Part shown: positions 21,867 to 33,000 of the stretch, in pieces
Numbering within the stretch: the first letter of the stretch is position 1
Layout: each line of letters begins with the position of its first letter
From: Entamoeba histolytica HM-1:IMSS
Taxonomy: Eukaryota; Evosea; Mastigamoebida; Endamoebidae
DNA length: 50,435 nt
Direction of reading: 5' to 3'
NCBI RefSeq assembly: GCF_000208925.1
Contig: NW_001914941.1
Coordinates: 7,688-58,122, forward strand
Made by a program: the position numbers and the translations under genes
Notes under the pieces: generated by a model
What the model was told of the DNA's origin: nothing
Database searches by the model: none
The model's input: only the letters and a program-made list of their open reading frames with translations

Positions 21867-23743
21867 TCATGCATATTTTTCCATTAAACGATTAATTTGG
21901 GATTGAAGAACTCTTTTATTATTTGCAGCAAATGTTTTTGATTTTAATGCAGTTCTTTCTGCGTTAATAATTTTTTGCATAAAGAATTGCCTTACTTGAG
22001 GGCCATGGGCTAAAACAGGTAGAATAGGTTGTGTATGAGATGGAATTAAGAAAGGAGGAAATGGCTGAACACAGTCTTTAGACACAACAGAAATTTTATA
22101 TGAATTATTATTATTTGTAGTTATTGCAGGAGTAACAACTATATAAACGTCTAAATAGAATTAAATATATATTTAAAAAATATAAAGATATAATAAAAAC
22201 AAACGTGTAAAATGTGAAGTCATTGTTTCTGGTTTAAATAAATCATCTTTATTAAGTTGTTCTTTAAACACTACAACCACCACATCATTTCCAACAAATC
22301 TTTTACGTTCTAATGACTGTTCATCATTCTTATTACGAGGTATTAATGGTGCAACATGAAACATACAGTCATAGTTATCATATTGAGTAGCATAACTTTC
22401 TTTTCCAGTAACATTAGTGTGAGTGTCTAGTCCACCTGAATAATTTTGATATCCTTCAAGTGTTACTTTAGATGCAATTAAATTCATAAATTTCCAAAAC
22501 GCTTGTGATGGTTCATTATTTGCAAAAATTTCATTTTCTGAAGATTGTCCCGGACCAGCATAAACAACACCAAATCTATATTTTGATATAATAACACTTT
22601 GATGAAAATGAAGTAAATCATCATCTACTTCAGTATGGTTTGCTAATCTAGTAACTTGATTAGAATTGTGAAACACTTCTACACATTTTAGTGCTGAGTC
22701 TTCAGAAATAATAATACACCTATAAATTCCTGCTTCTGAACGAACAATAGTTCTCATATATTTACTATCTTTAATACATGAAACAATTTGATTATTTGTT
22801 TTATCAAAGTAATGTTTAACTGAATTATTTCTATAGAAGAAATGTTCATAATATGGGAAATCTTCATCTACATTTAATATTGTAAAGTCATTTAAATTTG
22901 TTAAATGAGTAACAGATAATGGACCAGTTTCATAATTAAATCCTTGAACAATTTCTGCATTTGTTGGTGTTGAATGAAGGTATTGTTCAGTTGGTGTAAT
23001 AAGAGAACTCCATAAGTCTGAAACAGAAGAAACAGGTGAAAATTCAAGAAAATCACACCATTGTGTAAAGTCAATAACTAAATGCTTACTTGGAGTAGCA
23101 ATTGGAGGGTTTGTAGGAATAACAGGTGGTGAAGAGTATTCAAAAAGTGATAATAATATTTTTTTCATTAAATTTAATTCGTCAACACTAAAATTATGAT
23201 GTTCTGGTGATGATCTTCGTGAAGTAGAACGAGAAAAGACTCTTGAAATAGAACCTCTTCTTGAATGTTTTCTTGATAATGAAGTACTTTCACTTAATGT
23301 AGAAGAAATTGCTGCTTGTATTGCATTATAATTTGTTGACTCTTGTGAAATTTCTGCAACTGACCTTCCTCTTTTTTTTTTTGGTTTTAACGCAGGTTGG
23401 CTTGGAAGAATAAATACTGATGTATGTGATCCTGGGGTTTCTAATGCAAATTCTGGCACTGTTAATGAACTTGATGTCGAACTTGATCGTGCTTTTCTTA
23501 TTGGAACCACAACAGATTCATCAAAAGCAGGTGATAGAGTAATACTTTTACCCTGTGAATTTGAAGAACTTCCTTCATCAATTGGTGAAATTGTTCCAGG
23601 TGTATTAGAATGAACTAATGCTAAAACAAAGTAAATACATTTATTTATTTTTCTTTTTCAGGTGTTGAAAACAAACTCACTGTATTTTTTTTCCCTCCAT
23701 TTATTTTCCATTTTGATAAAGCTCCATCAACATCATCAGTCAT
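21867..23743 (-). CDS. RapGAP-domain GTPase-activating protein, 588 aa, two introns
   Basis: Exons are 23743-23677, 23620-22205 and 22150-21867. The C-terminal half is a Rap/Ran-GAP domain: GVVYAGPGQSSENEIF (near residue 374), YSGGLDTHTNVTGKES, CMFHVAPLIP and LERKRFVGNDVVVVVF (459 on). The last contains the catalytic Asn thumb (about N467). Exon 3 supplies the following SHFTHVYIVV strand and the C-terminal YKISVVSKDCVQPF region. The N-terminal 200 residues are Ser/Arg-rich, low in structure, and probably phosphorylated. It should speed GTP hydrolysis on Rap/Ral/Rheb-type GTPases at membranes or the cortex. Without splicing it would read as two separate proteins. Intron 1 splits a codon after 22 codons; intron 2 also splits a codon, and both restore frame exactly. 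Confidence 0.9.
22151..22204 (-). other. RapGAP gene intron 2
   Basis: A 54-bp intron with donor GTTTGT (22204-22199) and acceptor TAG (22153-22151). The splice joins the RapGAP core to its last conserved strand in frame. Confidence 0.9.
23621..23676 (-). other. RapGAP gene intron 1
   Basis: A 56-bp intron with donor GTTTGT (23676-23671) and acceptor TAG (23623-23621). A GTGAGT four bases upstream is also a possible donor, but using it brings a stop codon in exon 2. Confidence 0.88.
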
Positions 23744-24295
23744 TTTTTATAATTAAATGTTTTCTAGTTTTTTGCTTAGTTCAATTTTTATGTTTGGATA
23801 AAAAAAATTGTTTTTGTGAAAAAAATGGAAGTAACGGCAAATTATATTATTTTTCTTTGTCATTATTTTCTGGTTCTTTTTTCTACCTATAACCCCTTAA
23901 TGTTTTTTCGTTTTCATTTCTTTTTATTTTTCATATCAGTCTCTTCGTGGTTATCTTTTTTCTTTTTTCATTGCCAAGTTTTAACCTCAAATTCCGAATT
24001 AGTTTAAACGATTGAATAAAGAATTTGGAAAAGGGCATTTAAAAATAAATCTAATTCTATTTTTAGAATTTTGACACATAATGAAATTTAATTCAAATAC
24101 AACTTTTATTATTGTGATATAAAACAAGAAAAATACTAAAAAAATGATGAGTATTTAATTATGAGATGATTAATAAATATGAAAGGATATTTTTCTTAAA
24201 AAAAAAAAGAACGAAAGAAAAAGGAAAAAAAGGATGATTTTTGATAGAAGAAAGGCAAAAAGAAGAAAAAACAGAACTAAGAAGAATTGTGTTGA
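23744..24295. other. Intergenic, divergent promoters
   Basis: About 550 bp lie between the divergent RapGAP and Mei2-like genes. It holds long T-runs on the left and A-runs on the right. A GTATTTAAT at 24151 is a TATA-like candidate for the right-hand gene, though rather far from its ATG. No gene is visible. Confidence 0.5.
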
Positions 24296-25171
24296 ATGAG
24301 TTTAGGGAAAACACCACGATACCTCTCCTTTGAAATTAATAAAAGTGTTAATGAACACCAAACACATACACTGTTTATATCTAATATAAATTCAGAAGTA
24401 AGCAGTGAAGCTTATTATCAATTATTAGAATCATTTGGGGAAATTGAGGCTATCAATTTTGAAACAAAAAGTCGAGGATTTATAATTGTAACGTATTATG
24501 ATATAAGAAGTGCTAAAATTGCCATAAAAATCTTACAAAAAACTGTAATTGGAAATCAAACTCTTGAAGTCCATTATACTATTTCTCGTGATAAAAATCA
24601 AATTAATCATGGAAGTATTGTTGTTTTTAATTTAGATGAAACTATCACAAATACTTTAATTCACCAAATATTTTCACAATTTGGAGAAATTAAAGATATC
24701 AGACAAACTCCAAACAAAAAACATCATAGATTTATTGAATTTTTTGATTTACGTTCAGCAGAAAAAGCATTAAAAACAATGAATAAAAGTGAATTAAATG
24801 GGAAGAAATTAAAAATTGAATTTTCACGTCCTGGTGGAAGAGAGACTGGATTTATTACAGAAGAATTAATAGAAAGATACAATAATGCTGAACGTCAAAG
24901 AGCTCAAAGTGATCCTTGTGTTTGTTTAGTTCGTACAACTAAACAATCTAATAATGGAGATGGTCTTTTTACATTAAAACAACGTCAGCGAGCACAAACA
25001 TCTATTCGTTTAAAACATACTAAATCTTCACTAGTTGAGTTTCAAGAATACATCGACTGTGAAACACCTCAAGAAAATTCATTATTCTCTCGTACTCCTG
25101 AACAACTTCTTTCTGATAATACAATGTATTCTGATACATATGACAATAATAGTGAAAATATTTGTTTGTAA
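24296..25171 (+). CDS. Mei2-like protein with RRM1 and RRM2 only, 291 aa
   Basis: RRM1 is about residues 24-97, with the marker segments RGFIIVTYYDIRSAKIAI and TLFISNINSEV. RRM2 is about 105-180, with GSIVVFNLDETITN, HHRFIEFFDLRSAEKAL and a closing EFSRPGG. The sequences KTMNKSELNGKKLKIEFSRP and YYDIRSA are characteristic of Mei2 and Mei2-like (AML) proteins, known from fission yeast and plants as meiosis or growth regulators that bind RNA. Those proteins also carry a C-terminal RRM3, the main RNA-binding domain. This protein ends at residue 291 after a Ser/Thr/Gln-rich tail with no third RRM. The frame is intact and continues to a natural stop, and no intron signal leads on. It is convergent with the next gene, 118 bp apart. 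Confidence 0.85.
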   Translation: MSLGKTPRYLSFEINKSVNEHQTHTLFISNINSEVSSEAYYQLLESFGEIEAINFETKSRGFIIVTYYDIRSAKIAIKILQKTVIGNQTLEVHYTISRDKNQINHGSIVVFNLDETITNTLIHQIFSQFGEIKDIRQTPNKKHHRFIEFFDLRSAEKALKTMNKSELNGKKLKIEFSRPGGRETGFITEELIERYNNAERQRAQSDPCVCLVRTTKQSNNGDGLFTLKQRQRAQTSIRLKHTKSSLVEFQEYIDCETPQENSLFSRTPEQLLSDNTMYSDTYDNNSENICL

Positions 25172-25289
25172 TTCTTTGTACTTTTTAATATGAAACTAAT
25201 TCATTTTACTTCTTTTTAAGAAAATTTCTTTATGTTATTTGAATTTATTAATAAAAAGTAAATTACATATATCATAAATTTATATTATT

Positions 25290-25736
25290 TTATTTTTGTT
25301 CATTATTATTATTATCCATATACTTATTTTCTTCAGCTAATCGTTTGTGAATATGTTCTTCTTCTTCTTGTGAAACATCTTCATTTTTTCTTTTTCGATG
25401 AATCTTTGCTTTAAATGTAATTGGCTTTTTTTTCTCGTCAACAAATATTTCGTCTTCAAAAAAATCAACATATTCGACACGAATAGCAGGAGATGATATC
25501 TCATCATTAAGAATATCAACTTCTTCAACCTCTTCATTTGTTTTTGTCTTTTCATTTGATGTAGTAATTCCATACGCTTCTTCTATTTTTTCAACTTTTG
25601 TTAAATCTGATAATGACTTTCTGAGATTTTTAATTAAATCATCTGTTCCATCATCACCCCCTCCACTTCGTGTTGGAGGTGTTGCAACTCTATCTTCTTC
25701 ACGAAACTCATTAATTTCTTCTTTTTTTTTTGACAT
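25290..25736 (-). CDS. Small acidic/basic protein of unknown function, 148 aa
   Basis: The protein is charged throughout. The N-terminal third contains Glu/Lys-rich and Gly/Asp-rich stretches, the middle has EYVDFFEDEIFVDEKKKP, and a basic KAKIHRKRKNE segment could be a nuclear localisation signal. It ends in Asn repeats. There is no signal peptide or membrane segment. I do not recognise a family. Codon use and a clean ATG-to-stop frame between two close genes support it as real. It could be an inhibitor or chaperone-like disordered protein, but nothing shows this. Confidence 0.7.
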   Translation of the reverse strand: MSKKKEEINEFREEDRVATPPTRSGGGDDGTDDLIKNLRKSLSDLTKVEKIEEAYGITTSNEKTKTNEEVEEVDILNDEISSPAIRVEYVDFFEDEIFVDEKKKPITFKAKIHRKRKNEDVSQEEEEHIHKRLAEENKYMDNNNNEQK

Positions 25737-25950
25737 AGAATTATTTACTTTTTTTTTAGTTTAATTTTAATAAGTTCTTTTTAAGTTATATATAACATTA
25801 TTCAATTTTGTTATTATTAATTTTATTTTTTTTTGGATAAGATTTTTTCATTCTAAATTGATTAAGGGAAATAAATATAATAAGTCAAATGGAATTTCTG
25901 ATTACCTTTTTAGTTAAAATTAAAATAAAAATAATGAAGGAGAAACTTTC

Positions 25951-25973
25951 GAACTAAAGGAGTATTTAGAACT
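25951..25973 (+). promoter_or_regulatory. GAAC and TATA-like elements of the Sec10 gene
   Basis: GAACT occurs at 25951 and again at 25969, around a GTATTTAGA at 25962-25970. These match the Entamoeba core promoter elements (GAAC motif and GTATTTAAA-type TATA). They lie 46-65 bp upstream of the ATG. Confidence 0.5.
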
Positions 25974-26015
25974 CGAAAAAAAGAATAGAAGAACTAAAAG
26001 AAAAAAAGAGAAAAG

Positions 26016-28253
26016 ATGACAACAAGCGAAAAAGCAGTTGATTTATCTGAGATTGAACGAAAGTTACAAGATATAAACATTTTTTCAGGAAGGATGTTTG
26101 ATCCATTTAATTATATCGATGATTTATTATCTGAACAATGTGACATTTCATTAGAACAAGGTATTGAGGCATTCTCTATGGAGCCGTTGTTCTCAATTTT
26201 ATCAATTGCTGAAAAAAAGTTACAAAGTCAGTTTTCGCTGTATGTGTCATCTGTCAATTCACTTCAAGAAGAGTGTGTTGAAGAAGAAGAGTCATATCTT
26301 GGAGTAATAAAAACAGCAAAAGATAGAATGAAAAAAGCAATAGAAGAGTTTGAAGGAACAGAAAATGGATTAAATCAATTAAGTGAAGAAGTTATGCAAT
26401 CAGGAGAAAGACTATTAGATTTAAGAGAAGAAGTTACAAAAGATAAAGAAGTATTAGAAATGCTTCGAATGTTTGATAAAATGAGTAAAGATGAAGAGTT
26501 TAATGTTAAAAATTATGATGTTGAATATCCAGATATAGAATTTGTTATTAGAGTACAAAAACTCAAACAATTATGTAGAGAGTTAACCAATGAAAATGTT
26601 ATTTGGGGAGTTCAACATGTTGGAGACTATTATAATCATTTAAATGAAGAATTAACAAAGAAATTTAATAAAGGATTTGATGAAAAGAATTATTTAGAAA
26701 TGAAAGACAATGCTGAATTATTATATTATTTGAATAGAGGAAATAATAGTATTAATTATTATATAGAAAATAATGAATTTCTTCTAAATGAAAATGAAGT
26801 AAATGTTGATGAAAAATTAGCAAGTGAAAAAGAAGAAATTTCAAATAAAGAATTACTTCTTCATAATCAACGATTAGAAATGTTTTATAAAAAAATGATA
26901 AATCAAAGTCAAAAAGAAAAAAGAGAAATTGATAAAATATTTATTCAAAAAGAAATAGTAAATGAAAAATTTATTCAAGAAATGTTTGAATTTAGAATTC
27001 AAAACTTTTTAGATATTTATCTTCATGAATCAAGTCAAAGTACAATGGAATATTTATTTAAATTATATGATGCAGTTGATCAAACAATTACATTATTAAG
27101 TAAAAGTATAGTAGGATCTAAAATTGTTTCAATGAAATTTATGAATGAAATGATAGATGACTGTTTTAAACAAGATATTGATGAATATTATCAAATTAAT
27201 GAAAAGGCTTATATTAATGAATTATTTGATACAAATAAATCAAATTATATGAAACTTAAAAAAGAACTTAAAGTTGATTCTCCTTCTAAAACTAAAGTTG
27301 ATGAACTTAATAAACTTATTGATATTTCTACTATCCAATTCATTTTACAACAATTCTCTTTTGCAATAAGTAGATCAAAAGTATTATGTCCAACTCAAGA
27401 TTTAGTATCATTTATATATTCTTTATTTGAAAGTTTAATGAATTGGGTTGATTCAGTATTAAATGATAGTATTAAAAAAATGATCTATTTAACTCAAAAA
27501 TATTCAACTGACCCATTAAAGTCTGTTAATTTCTTTAATGGATATTTAGAAGTTATTAAACAAAATTGTGATGCAATAAATTTAATTAAAAATATATTAG
27601 AAAAAGAGATATTACCTAACTTTAAATTTTCATATCAAAAATATAATGAATGTATTACTAAATTTAATACAAAATATAAAGAAATGGAACAAAATATTAC
27701 TGAGTCATTAGAAAATAGTAATGATTGGATTACTAAAGTTATTGAAAAAAAATTAAAGTATAAAGCTGAATTTGTTTTTAAAGATGAAAATGATATGACA
27801 TGGACACATTCTCCTGCTTGTACTCTTGTTTGTAAAGAATTTTGTGAATATCTTAAAGAATATCTTAATTCTATTGACAAATATATTACAGGAAAAAATC
27901 ATAAAAACTTTGTGATTTCATTCGGAAGAAACTTATATAATACTCTTATTGAAACATTTATGAAATTAAAAATTACTCCATTTAGTGGTGGGTTTATATT
28001 TATGTATGACATTAGGTATCTTACTGATCTGATTAGGTCATCTTCTTTCCCTTTATCTATTAAATCTATGTTTGAAAATTTAACTATGTTATTCAAAATT
28101 TATTGTATTGATAAAACTAATGTTATTTCTATTACTAATACAATTATTGAAGACGGCGGATTTGAATTTATTGATCCAAATGAAATGTTAAAATGTCGTA
28201 CTGATTATTCTAAAGAAATGGTAGTTGACTATGCACAAGAAGTAAAAAATTAA
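26016..28253 (+). CDS. Exocyst complex component Sec10 (EXOC5-like), 745 aa
   Basis: Sec10 is a subunit of the exocyst, which tethers secretory vesicles to the plasma membrane. The protein is all-helical, with an N-terminal coiled coil (about 85-170). The C-terminal part carries the family pattern: FKDENDMTWTHSPACTLVCK (near 590), then a GKNHKNFVISFGRNLYN segment matching the DGKN...LG-R-F/L-x-x-L motif. It is followed by SGGFIFMYDIRYLTDLIR and a final CRTDYSKEM. The middle (about 320-400) also fits, with a FEIRIQNFLDIYL-like stretch. The length is near the usual 700-750. The exocyst is regulated by Rab and Rho GTPases, which fits but does not prove a link to the nearby Rab. Frame intact, no introns. 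Confidence 0.85.
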   Translation: MTTSEKAVDLSEIERKLQDINIFSGRMFDPFNYIDDLLSEQCDISLEQGIEAFSMEPLFSILSIAEKKLQSQFSLYVSSVNSLQEECVEEEESYLGVIKTAKDRMKKAIEEFEGTENGLNQLSEEVMQSGERLLDLREEVTKDKEVLEMLRMFDKMSKDEEFNVKNYDVEYPDIEFVIRVQKLKQLCRELTNENVIWGVQHVGDYYNHLNEELTKKFNKGFDEKNYLEMKDNAELLYYLNRGNNSINYYIENNEFLLNENEVNVDEKLASEKEEISNKELLLHNQRLEMFYKKMINQSQKEKREIDKIFIQKEIVNEKFIQEMFEFRIQNFLDIYLHESSQSTMEYLFKLYDAVDQTITLLSKSIVGSKIVSMKFMNEMIDDCFKQDIDEYYQINEKAYINELFDTNKSNYMKLKKELKVDSPSKTKVDELNKLIDISTIQFILQQFSFAISRSKVLCPTQDLVSFIYSLFESLMNWVDSVLNDSIKKMIYLTQKYSTDPLKSVNFFNGYLEVIKQNCDAINLIKNILEKEILPNFKFSYQKYNECITKFNTKYKEMEQNITESLENSNDWITKVIEKKLKYKAEFVFKDENDMTWTHSPACTLVCKEFCEYLKEYLNSIDKYITGKNHKNFVISFGRNLYNTLIETFMKLKITPFSGGFIFMYDIRYLTDLIRSSSFPLSIKSMFENLTMLFKIYCIDKTNVISITNTIIEDGGFEFIDPNEMLKCRTDYSKEMVVDYAQEVKN

Positions 28254-28526
28254 TTTACTCTTTTTAAACAATTACTTTCTTTTCATTCATTTGGTACTGA
28301 GTTAATTTAAACAATTAAAACACTACTTTCCATTATTCTTTTTATTTTTAGAATGACAACTAGATATGATTTTTTTGTCAACAAGGTGATAAGTTTTTGG
28401 AAAAGACTTTGATTTTAAATACTTTTTCCTTCAAGAATAATTTTCTAAAGATGAAAAAAAAATGAAAAGCGAAAAGTAAAAGAAAAAAATAATACACCTC
28501 TCAAAAATAAATCTAATTGTTCACAG

Positions 28527-29342
28527 ATGTCGTTGTTCAGAAACAAACATCCCAAAGAAGATTTTGAGAATATGGTTATCTCTGAACCAACTGACTTTAG
28601 ACAAATTAATCATGTTAGTGTAGGGTCAGACGGACAAGTTAACTTGGATTCTATTTCACCAGAATGGAAATTAAAATTACGACAAGCAGGTATTCGTAAG
28701 AAAGATTTACAAGATGAAACAACTCGTAAAGAAATTTTCTCATTGCTTTCTGAAAATGATAAACAAACACCTTCTTCCACCCATGGAACATTACCACCTC
28801 CTCCCGGAAGAAAACCACTAACAAGTTCAACTGGTAAACAAGTCCCTTCTCGTAAACCACCTGCACCTCCAAATAAAAAATTACCAACACCGCCTCAAGG
28901 AAAAGGAAAACCTATACCACCACCAAAGCCTGATAATAGAAATGTGCCTTCTCATCATCTTCCAGTTGAACCACCACCTGTTCCTCCACCACATGGACAA
29001 GCACCTTCATTACCACCACCTGTTCCTCCACCAAGAGGAGGTGCACCTGCATTGCCACCACCTAGAAGAGGAACAAAGAACGCACCACCACCACCACCGC
29101 CACTTGAACCAAAGGTTGTTGCTCCTGTCTCAACAGTTCCAAGCGGTCCTTCTCTTGCAGAACAGTTACAGGCAAAAAGGAATGATCTTAACTCCGCTCC
29201 AGTAGAAGACAATGTCCCAGTTCAACAAGACGATGATATTGTTAGTGCATTGAGAGGAATTATGGTTAAAAGAAGAGAGGATATGAATATGGTTGATAAT
29301 GAAGAAGAAGAGGAGGAAGATGATGATGATTGGAGTGACTAA
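28527..29342 (+). CDS. WASP-like actin nucleation-promoting factor lacking WH1, 271 aa
   Basis: Domains in order: a CRIB motif at 18-32 (ISEPTDFRQINHV), with Gln where the consensus has the first His; and a GBD helix region to about 76 (AGIRKKDLQDETTRKEI), as in WASP. A polyproline region (about 85-195) has many PPPP and PPxPPP runs suited to profilin and SH3 partners. There is a WH2-like segment (LAEQLQAKRNDL, about 203-216). A connector (DIVSALRGIMVKRRED, about 237) and an acidic tail with Trp (EEEEEEDDDDWSD, W269) complete it. The C and A regions match WASP-type Arp2/3 activators. It should be opened by a GTP-bound Rho-family GTPase and drive branched actin assembly. There is no WH1/EVH1 domain and no basic region before CRIB. 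Frame intact, no intron. Confidence 0.87.
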   Translation: MSLFRNKHPKEDFENMVISEPTDFRQINHVSVGSDGQVNLDSISPEWKLKLRQAGIRKKDLQDETTRKEIFSLLSENDKQTPSSTHGTLPPPPGRKPLTSSTGKQVPSRKPPAPPNKKLPTPPQGKGKPIPPPKPDNRNVPSHHLPVEPPPVPPPHGQAPSLPPPVPPPRGGAPALPPPRRGTKNAPPPPPPLEPKVVAPVSTVPSGPSLAEQLQAKRNDLNSAPVEDNVPVQQDDDIVSALRGIMVKRREDMNMVDNEEEEEEDDDDWSD

Positions 29343-30001
29343 AAAAACAGACGCATTCTGTTTAGTTGTTGTTATCAAATCTTATTCAGTTTATTAGTTA
29401 TTGTTTTGTGGTTTAACATTGGATTTATTATTCAGATAAAAATAACGTGAAATGGATATTGAATTAATTCATTATAAATTACAAATTTCTAGTAATAATC
29501 AGAAATAAATACTTATTTGTTGTATTAGCTCAAACAAATTTGATAATTTATTTTAAAGAAGTTATCATTTACTTTCATTCAAACTAGTCAATAAAATAAT
29601 TGTTATTATTATAAATCTTAAAGATAATGATAAAATACATCAAAATAATTATTTAAAGAAAATGGTATTATTCTAATTACAACTTAAAATGATTATTATT
29701 TTTTAATCTATTCATATTAATTTTTATATTTAATCTCATTGTAATTGTATATAAAACTGCTCTTTTTTACCTAAAGAAATAAGTTTAATACATAAAAGAG
29801 AATGAAATATAATTTCTTGTTAATTAAGAAGAAAAGATCTTAAAATTCTATAACAAACAAAGAAATATCATTTTGATTAATTCAAAAAGAAAAATATAAA
29901 AATAAATAATAAATAAAGTTAATTACGTAATTTTTCATCAAATGTAATAAAATAAAAAAAAATAAAAAATAATAAAAAAAAAATAAAAAAAATATTATTC
30001 A
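29343..30001. other. Intergenic, no gene seen
   Basis: A 659-bp AT-rich spacer. It ends in long A-runs (29,945-29,995) immediately before the RAD50 start. No gene or RNA is seen. Confidence 0.5.
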
Positions 30002-33000
30002 ATGACAACTTTTGATAAATTGGAAATTGCAGGAATTAGAAGTATTAACCCAGATAAACCAGTTGAAATAGAATTCTTTAAACCATTAACTTTAATAACT
30101 GGTCCAAATGGAGCAGGAAAAACAACTATTATAGAATCTGTAAGATATGCATGTACAGGAACTTCTCCACCAAACTCAAATGGAGGAAAATTATTTGTTA
30201 GAGACCCAACAATGTCAGCAACAAAAAAGACTGACGCATATATCAACCTTTCATTGGATACTTCAAAAGGAAAATTAACAATTTCAAGAAAATTAGGAGT
30301 TTCTATTAATCTTGGAAAAACAAAATTTTCAGCAAAAGAAGCTAAATTAGAATTAGATGGACAAAAACATGACATAAATGATGGAACTCTCACTAGTACA
30401 ATTGAAACATCAGCAGTAATGTTAGACTCAGTTTTGTTTTGTCATCAAGAAGATTCATTTTGGCCATTTGAAGAACCAAAAAAATTAAAAGAAAAGTTTG
30501 ATGATGTATTTGGTACAAGTAATTACACTAAATTCCTTGACGACGTTTCAAAACTTCAAAAAAGTTGTAAAGAAAGATCAAAAGAAACTGAGTTAAGATT
30601 TGTTAAAGTCTCAGAAGATTATAATAAACTAAAAAGAGACCAAAACGAAATTCAAAAAAGTCAACATGATATTGATGAAAAAAAAATGATTAAATCTCAA
30701 AAACTTCAAGAAAAAGAACTTAAAACTAAAGAAATTGAATCACTTAACTCTCAACTTGGTGATTTACAAAAAGAAAGTAGAAGGAAAGAAAATTACATGG
30801 CTCAAATTAAAAGGTATAAAGATGAACTTCAAAATTTTAATAGAATTCCTTCTAATAATAGAGATCAATTGGATCATTTAATTACAAGTTTAAATGAAGA
30901 AATTAAAAAATTAGAAACACAAAGTATTGATGTTCAACAAAAAGTTAATAAAGAAGGACAACATCAAGAATTGAGTAAGCAAATTCACAACCAAATGAAA
31001 GATCAAACGTTATTAGAAAATGACTTAAAAAATAGAAGAGAATTAGAAAAAGAAATAAATGAAAAGATTCAAGGAGTTGAAAGTGTTGAAGAGAAAGTGA
31101 ATAATGAAAAGATAAAAAACGAAGAAAAACAAAAAGAAATTGAAGAAGAAAAGAAAAAAGAAGAAAAAGAACTTGAAGATATGAGCAAAGAAGTTAATGA
31201 AATAAAAAATGAACTTGAAAATAGGAAGTATAATGTTCATATAAAACAAGATGATGTTAATAACAAAACTACAGAAAATGAAAGGAAAAAGAAAAGGGAC
31301 CAAGAAATTCAAGAAGAAATTAATGAAATGAAAAAAGATATTATTAAAAAGAATGAAGAAATTGATGATTTAAAAAAACAGTTGTCAAAAGAATCATTTG
31401 AAGAAAAAGAACAAAAAAGTAAAATCAAATTAGAGGAAATTAAAAAAGATATTGAAGAAATTGATAATGAAATAAATAGGGCATTAGAAAATATTCAACA
31501 ACAAATTAAAATAGAAAGGTTAATGAAAGAGATTAATGAAAATAAAACAGAATTAGAAAATTTTAAATTAACTGTTGGTAAAGATCTTCAAGGAAAAGAG
31601 AAAGATATTAAGGAGACAATAAAAAAACAAAAAAACGAAATTTTAAGTATGAAAAATGATAGTGAAGAAACAAAACGAAATATTGTAAAAATAGAAATGG
31701 AAATTAAACGACTTATTCGTGAAAAAGAAGAAAAAGTATTTCAATTAAATAAAGCAAAAAAAGAAATTAATGAATTAGGTAATAAAGAAAAGAATAAAGA
31801 ACGAATTATTCAATTAAGAGAAATGGAAAGGGGAATTTGGACAGCAGCAGAACAATTAGTTCATAAAGCAATGGAAAATGGAATATGTCCAGTTTGTGGA
31901 AATAAACATATTGATAATGAAGTTATTAATGAAAGAAAAGAAGAAATTAAAAAAATGGGAAGATTTAGTCAAGAAGAAAAAGAAGAATTAAAAAATCTCG
32001 AAGAAATTGAAAAGAAAAGAGAAAATAATCAGAAAATCATTGAAGAAAATGAGGAAAGAGTTATACAAATTGAAAAGGAATTAAATGAAATGGAGAATCA
32101 GTTACAAGAACAATACCAATGTAGAGATGATCTTGATTCAAATATAGAAAGAAATAGTAATGAAATTGAAAAACAAGAAGATTTGTATGAACAAATAAAA
32201 GAAATGATTAAAAAAGAAGAAGAAAATAAAAGAAAACAAGAAGAACTGAATGAAATTCAAACAAAAGAACAAACAAGGAGTGTTAATGAATTAAAGGAAA
32301 TTAAAAATCAATTAAATTTAAAATTAAAAGAAGAAGAGATTTGTATGCAGACAATCATAAAATCTAAAGAACAAGAGAAAGAAAAATTGAATAATATAGA
32401 AAAAAAAAGTTTAAATATAAGAGGATTAACACAAATGATAGATGAAAAAGAAAAAAATTGGAAAAGAACAGAAAATGAAATAAAGGAATTAGAAAGGTTA
32501 ATAACTACAATAAAAGAGGAAATTAGACAAGAAAATAAAATTATAGAAAATAAAGAAAAAGAAGTTAATAAAAGATGTCAAGAAAAAGAGTCTCGACAAA
32601 AGAACTATAATGAAAGAAATGAAAAAAGAAATAAAGAAATAAAAACAATTCAAGAAAAGCTAAGAAATATTTCAGTTTGGGAAACTTCATTAAAGAAGTC
32701 TAAAGGAGTAAAAGAATTAGAAGGAGTTTTTGAGGTAAATCAAAAGAAACTTGTGAATGACCAATGTAAGTTAAAATTAATAGAACAAGAAATTGAAATA
32801 TTAAGACAAACAAGTGGGGATGTACAAGATAAAATTAATACTAAAAAACTAAAAATTAAAGAATATGAAGAAGATAAAAAGTATATTGAGACTAAAGAAT
32901 GTCTTGATTCAATTCAAAACGTTGTTGAGAGTCCAAATTACAAAGAATGTGAAGAAAAGATAGAACAAACAAAAAAAGAAATAAAGTCCTGTGAAAATAT

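Noticed and set aside
23675..23680. GTGAGT as donor of RapGAP intron 1
   Set aside because: Splicing there to the TAG at 23621 gives an immediate stop. GTTTGT four bases on restores the frame.
28955..29212. Gly-rich minus-strand frame opposite the WASP-like gene
   Set aside because: It is the antisense of CCA/CCT proline codons. The plus-strand protein has a complete WASP domain order.
30002..31312. Minus-strand frames opposite RAD50
   Set aside because: Same effect: the antisense of a coiled coil. RAD50 is unmistakable on the plus strand.
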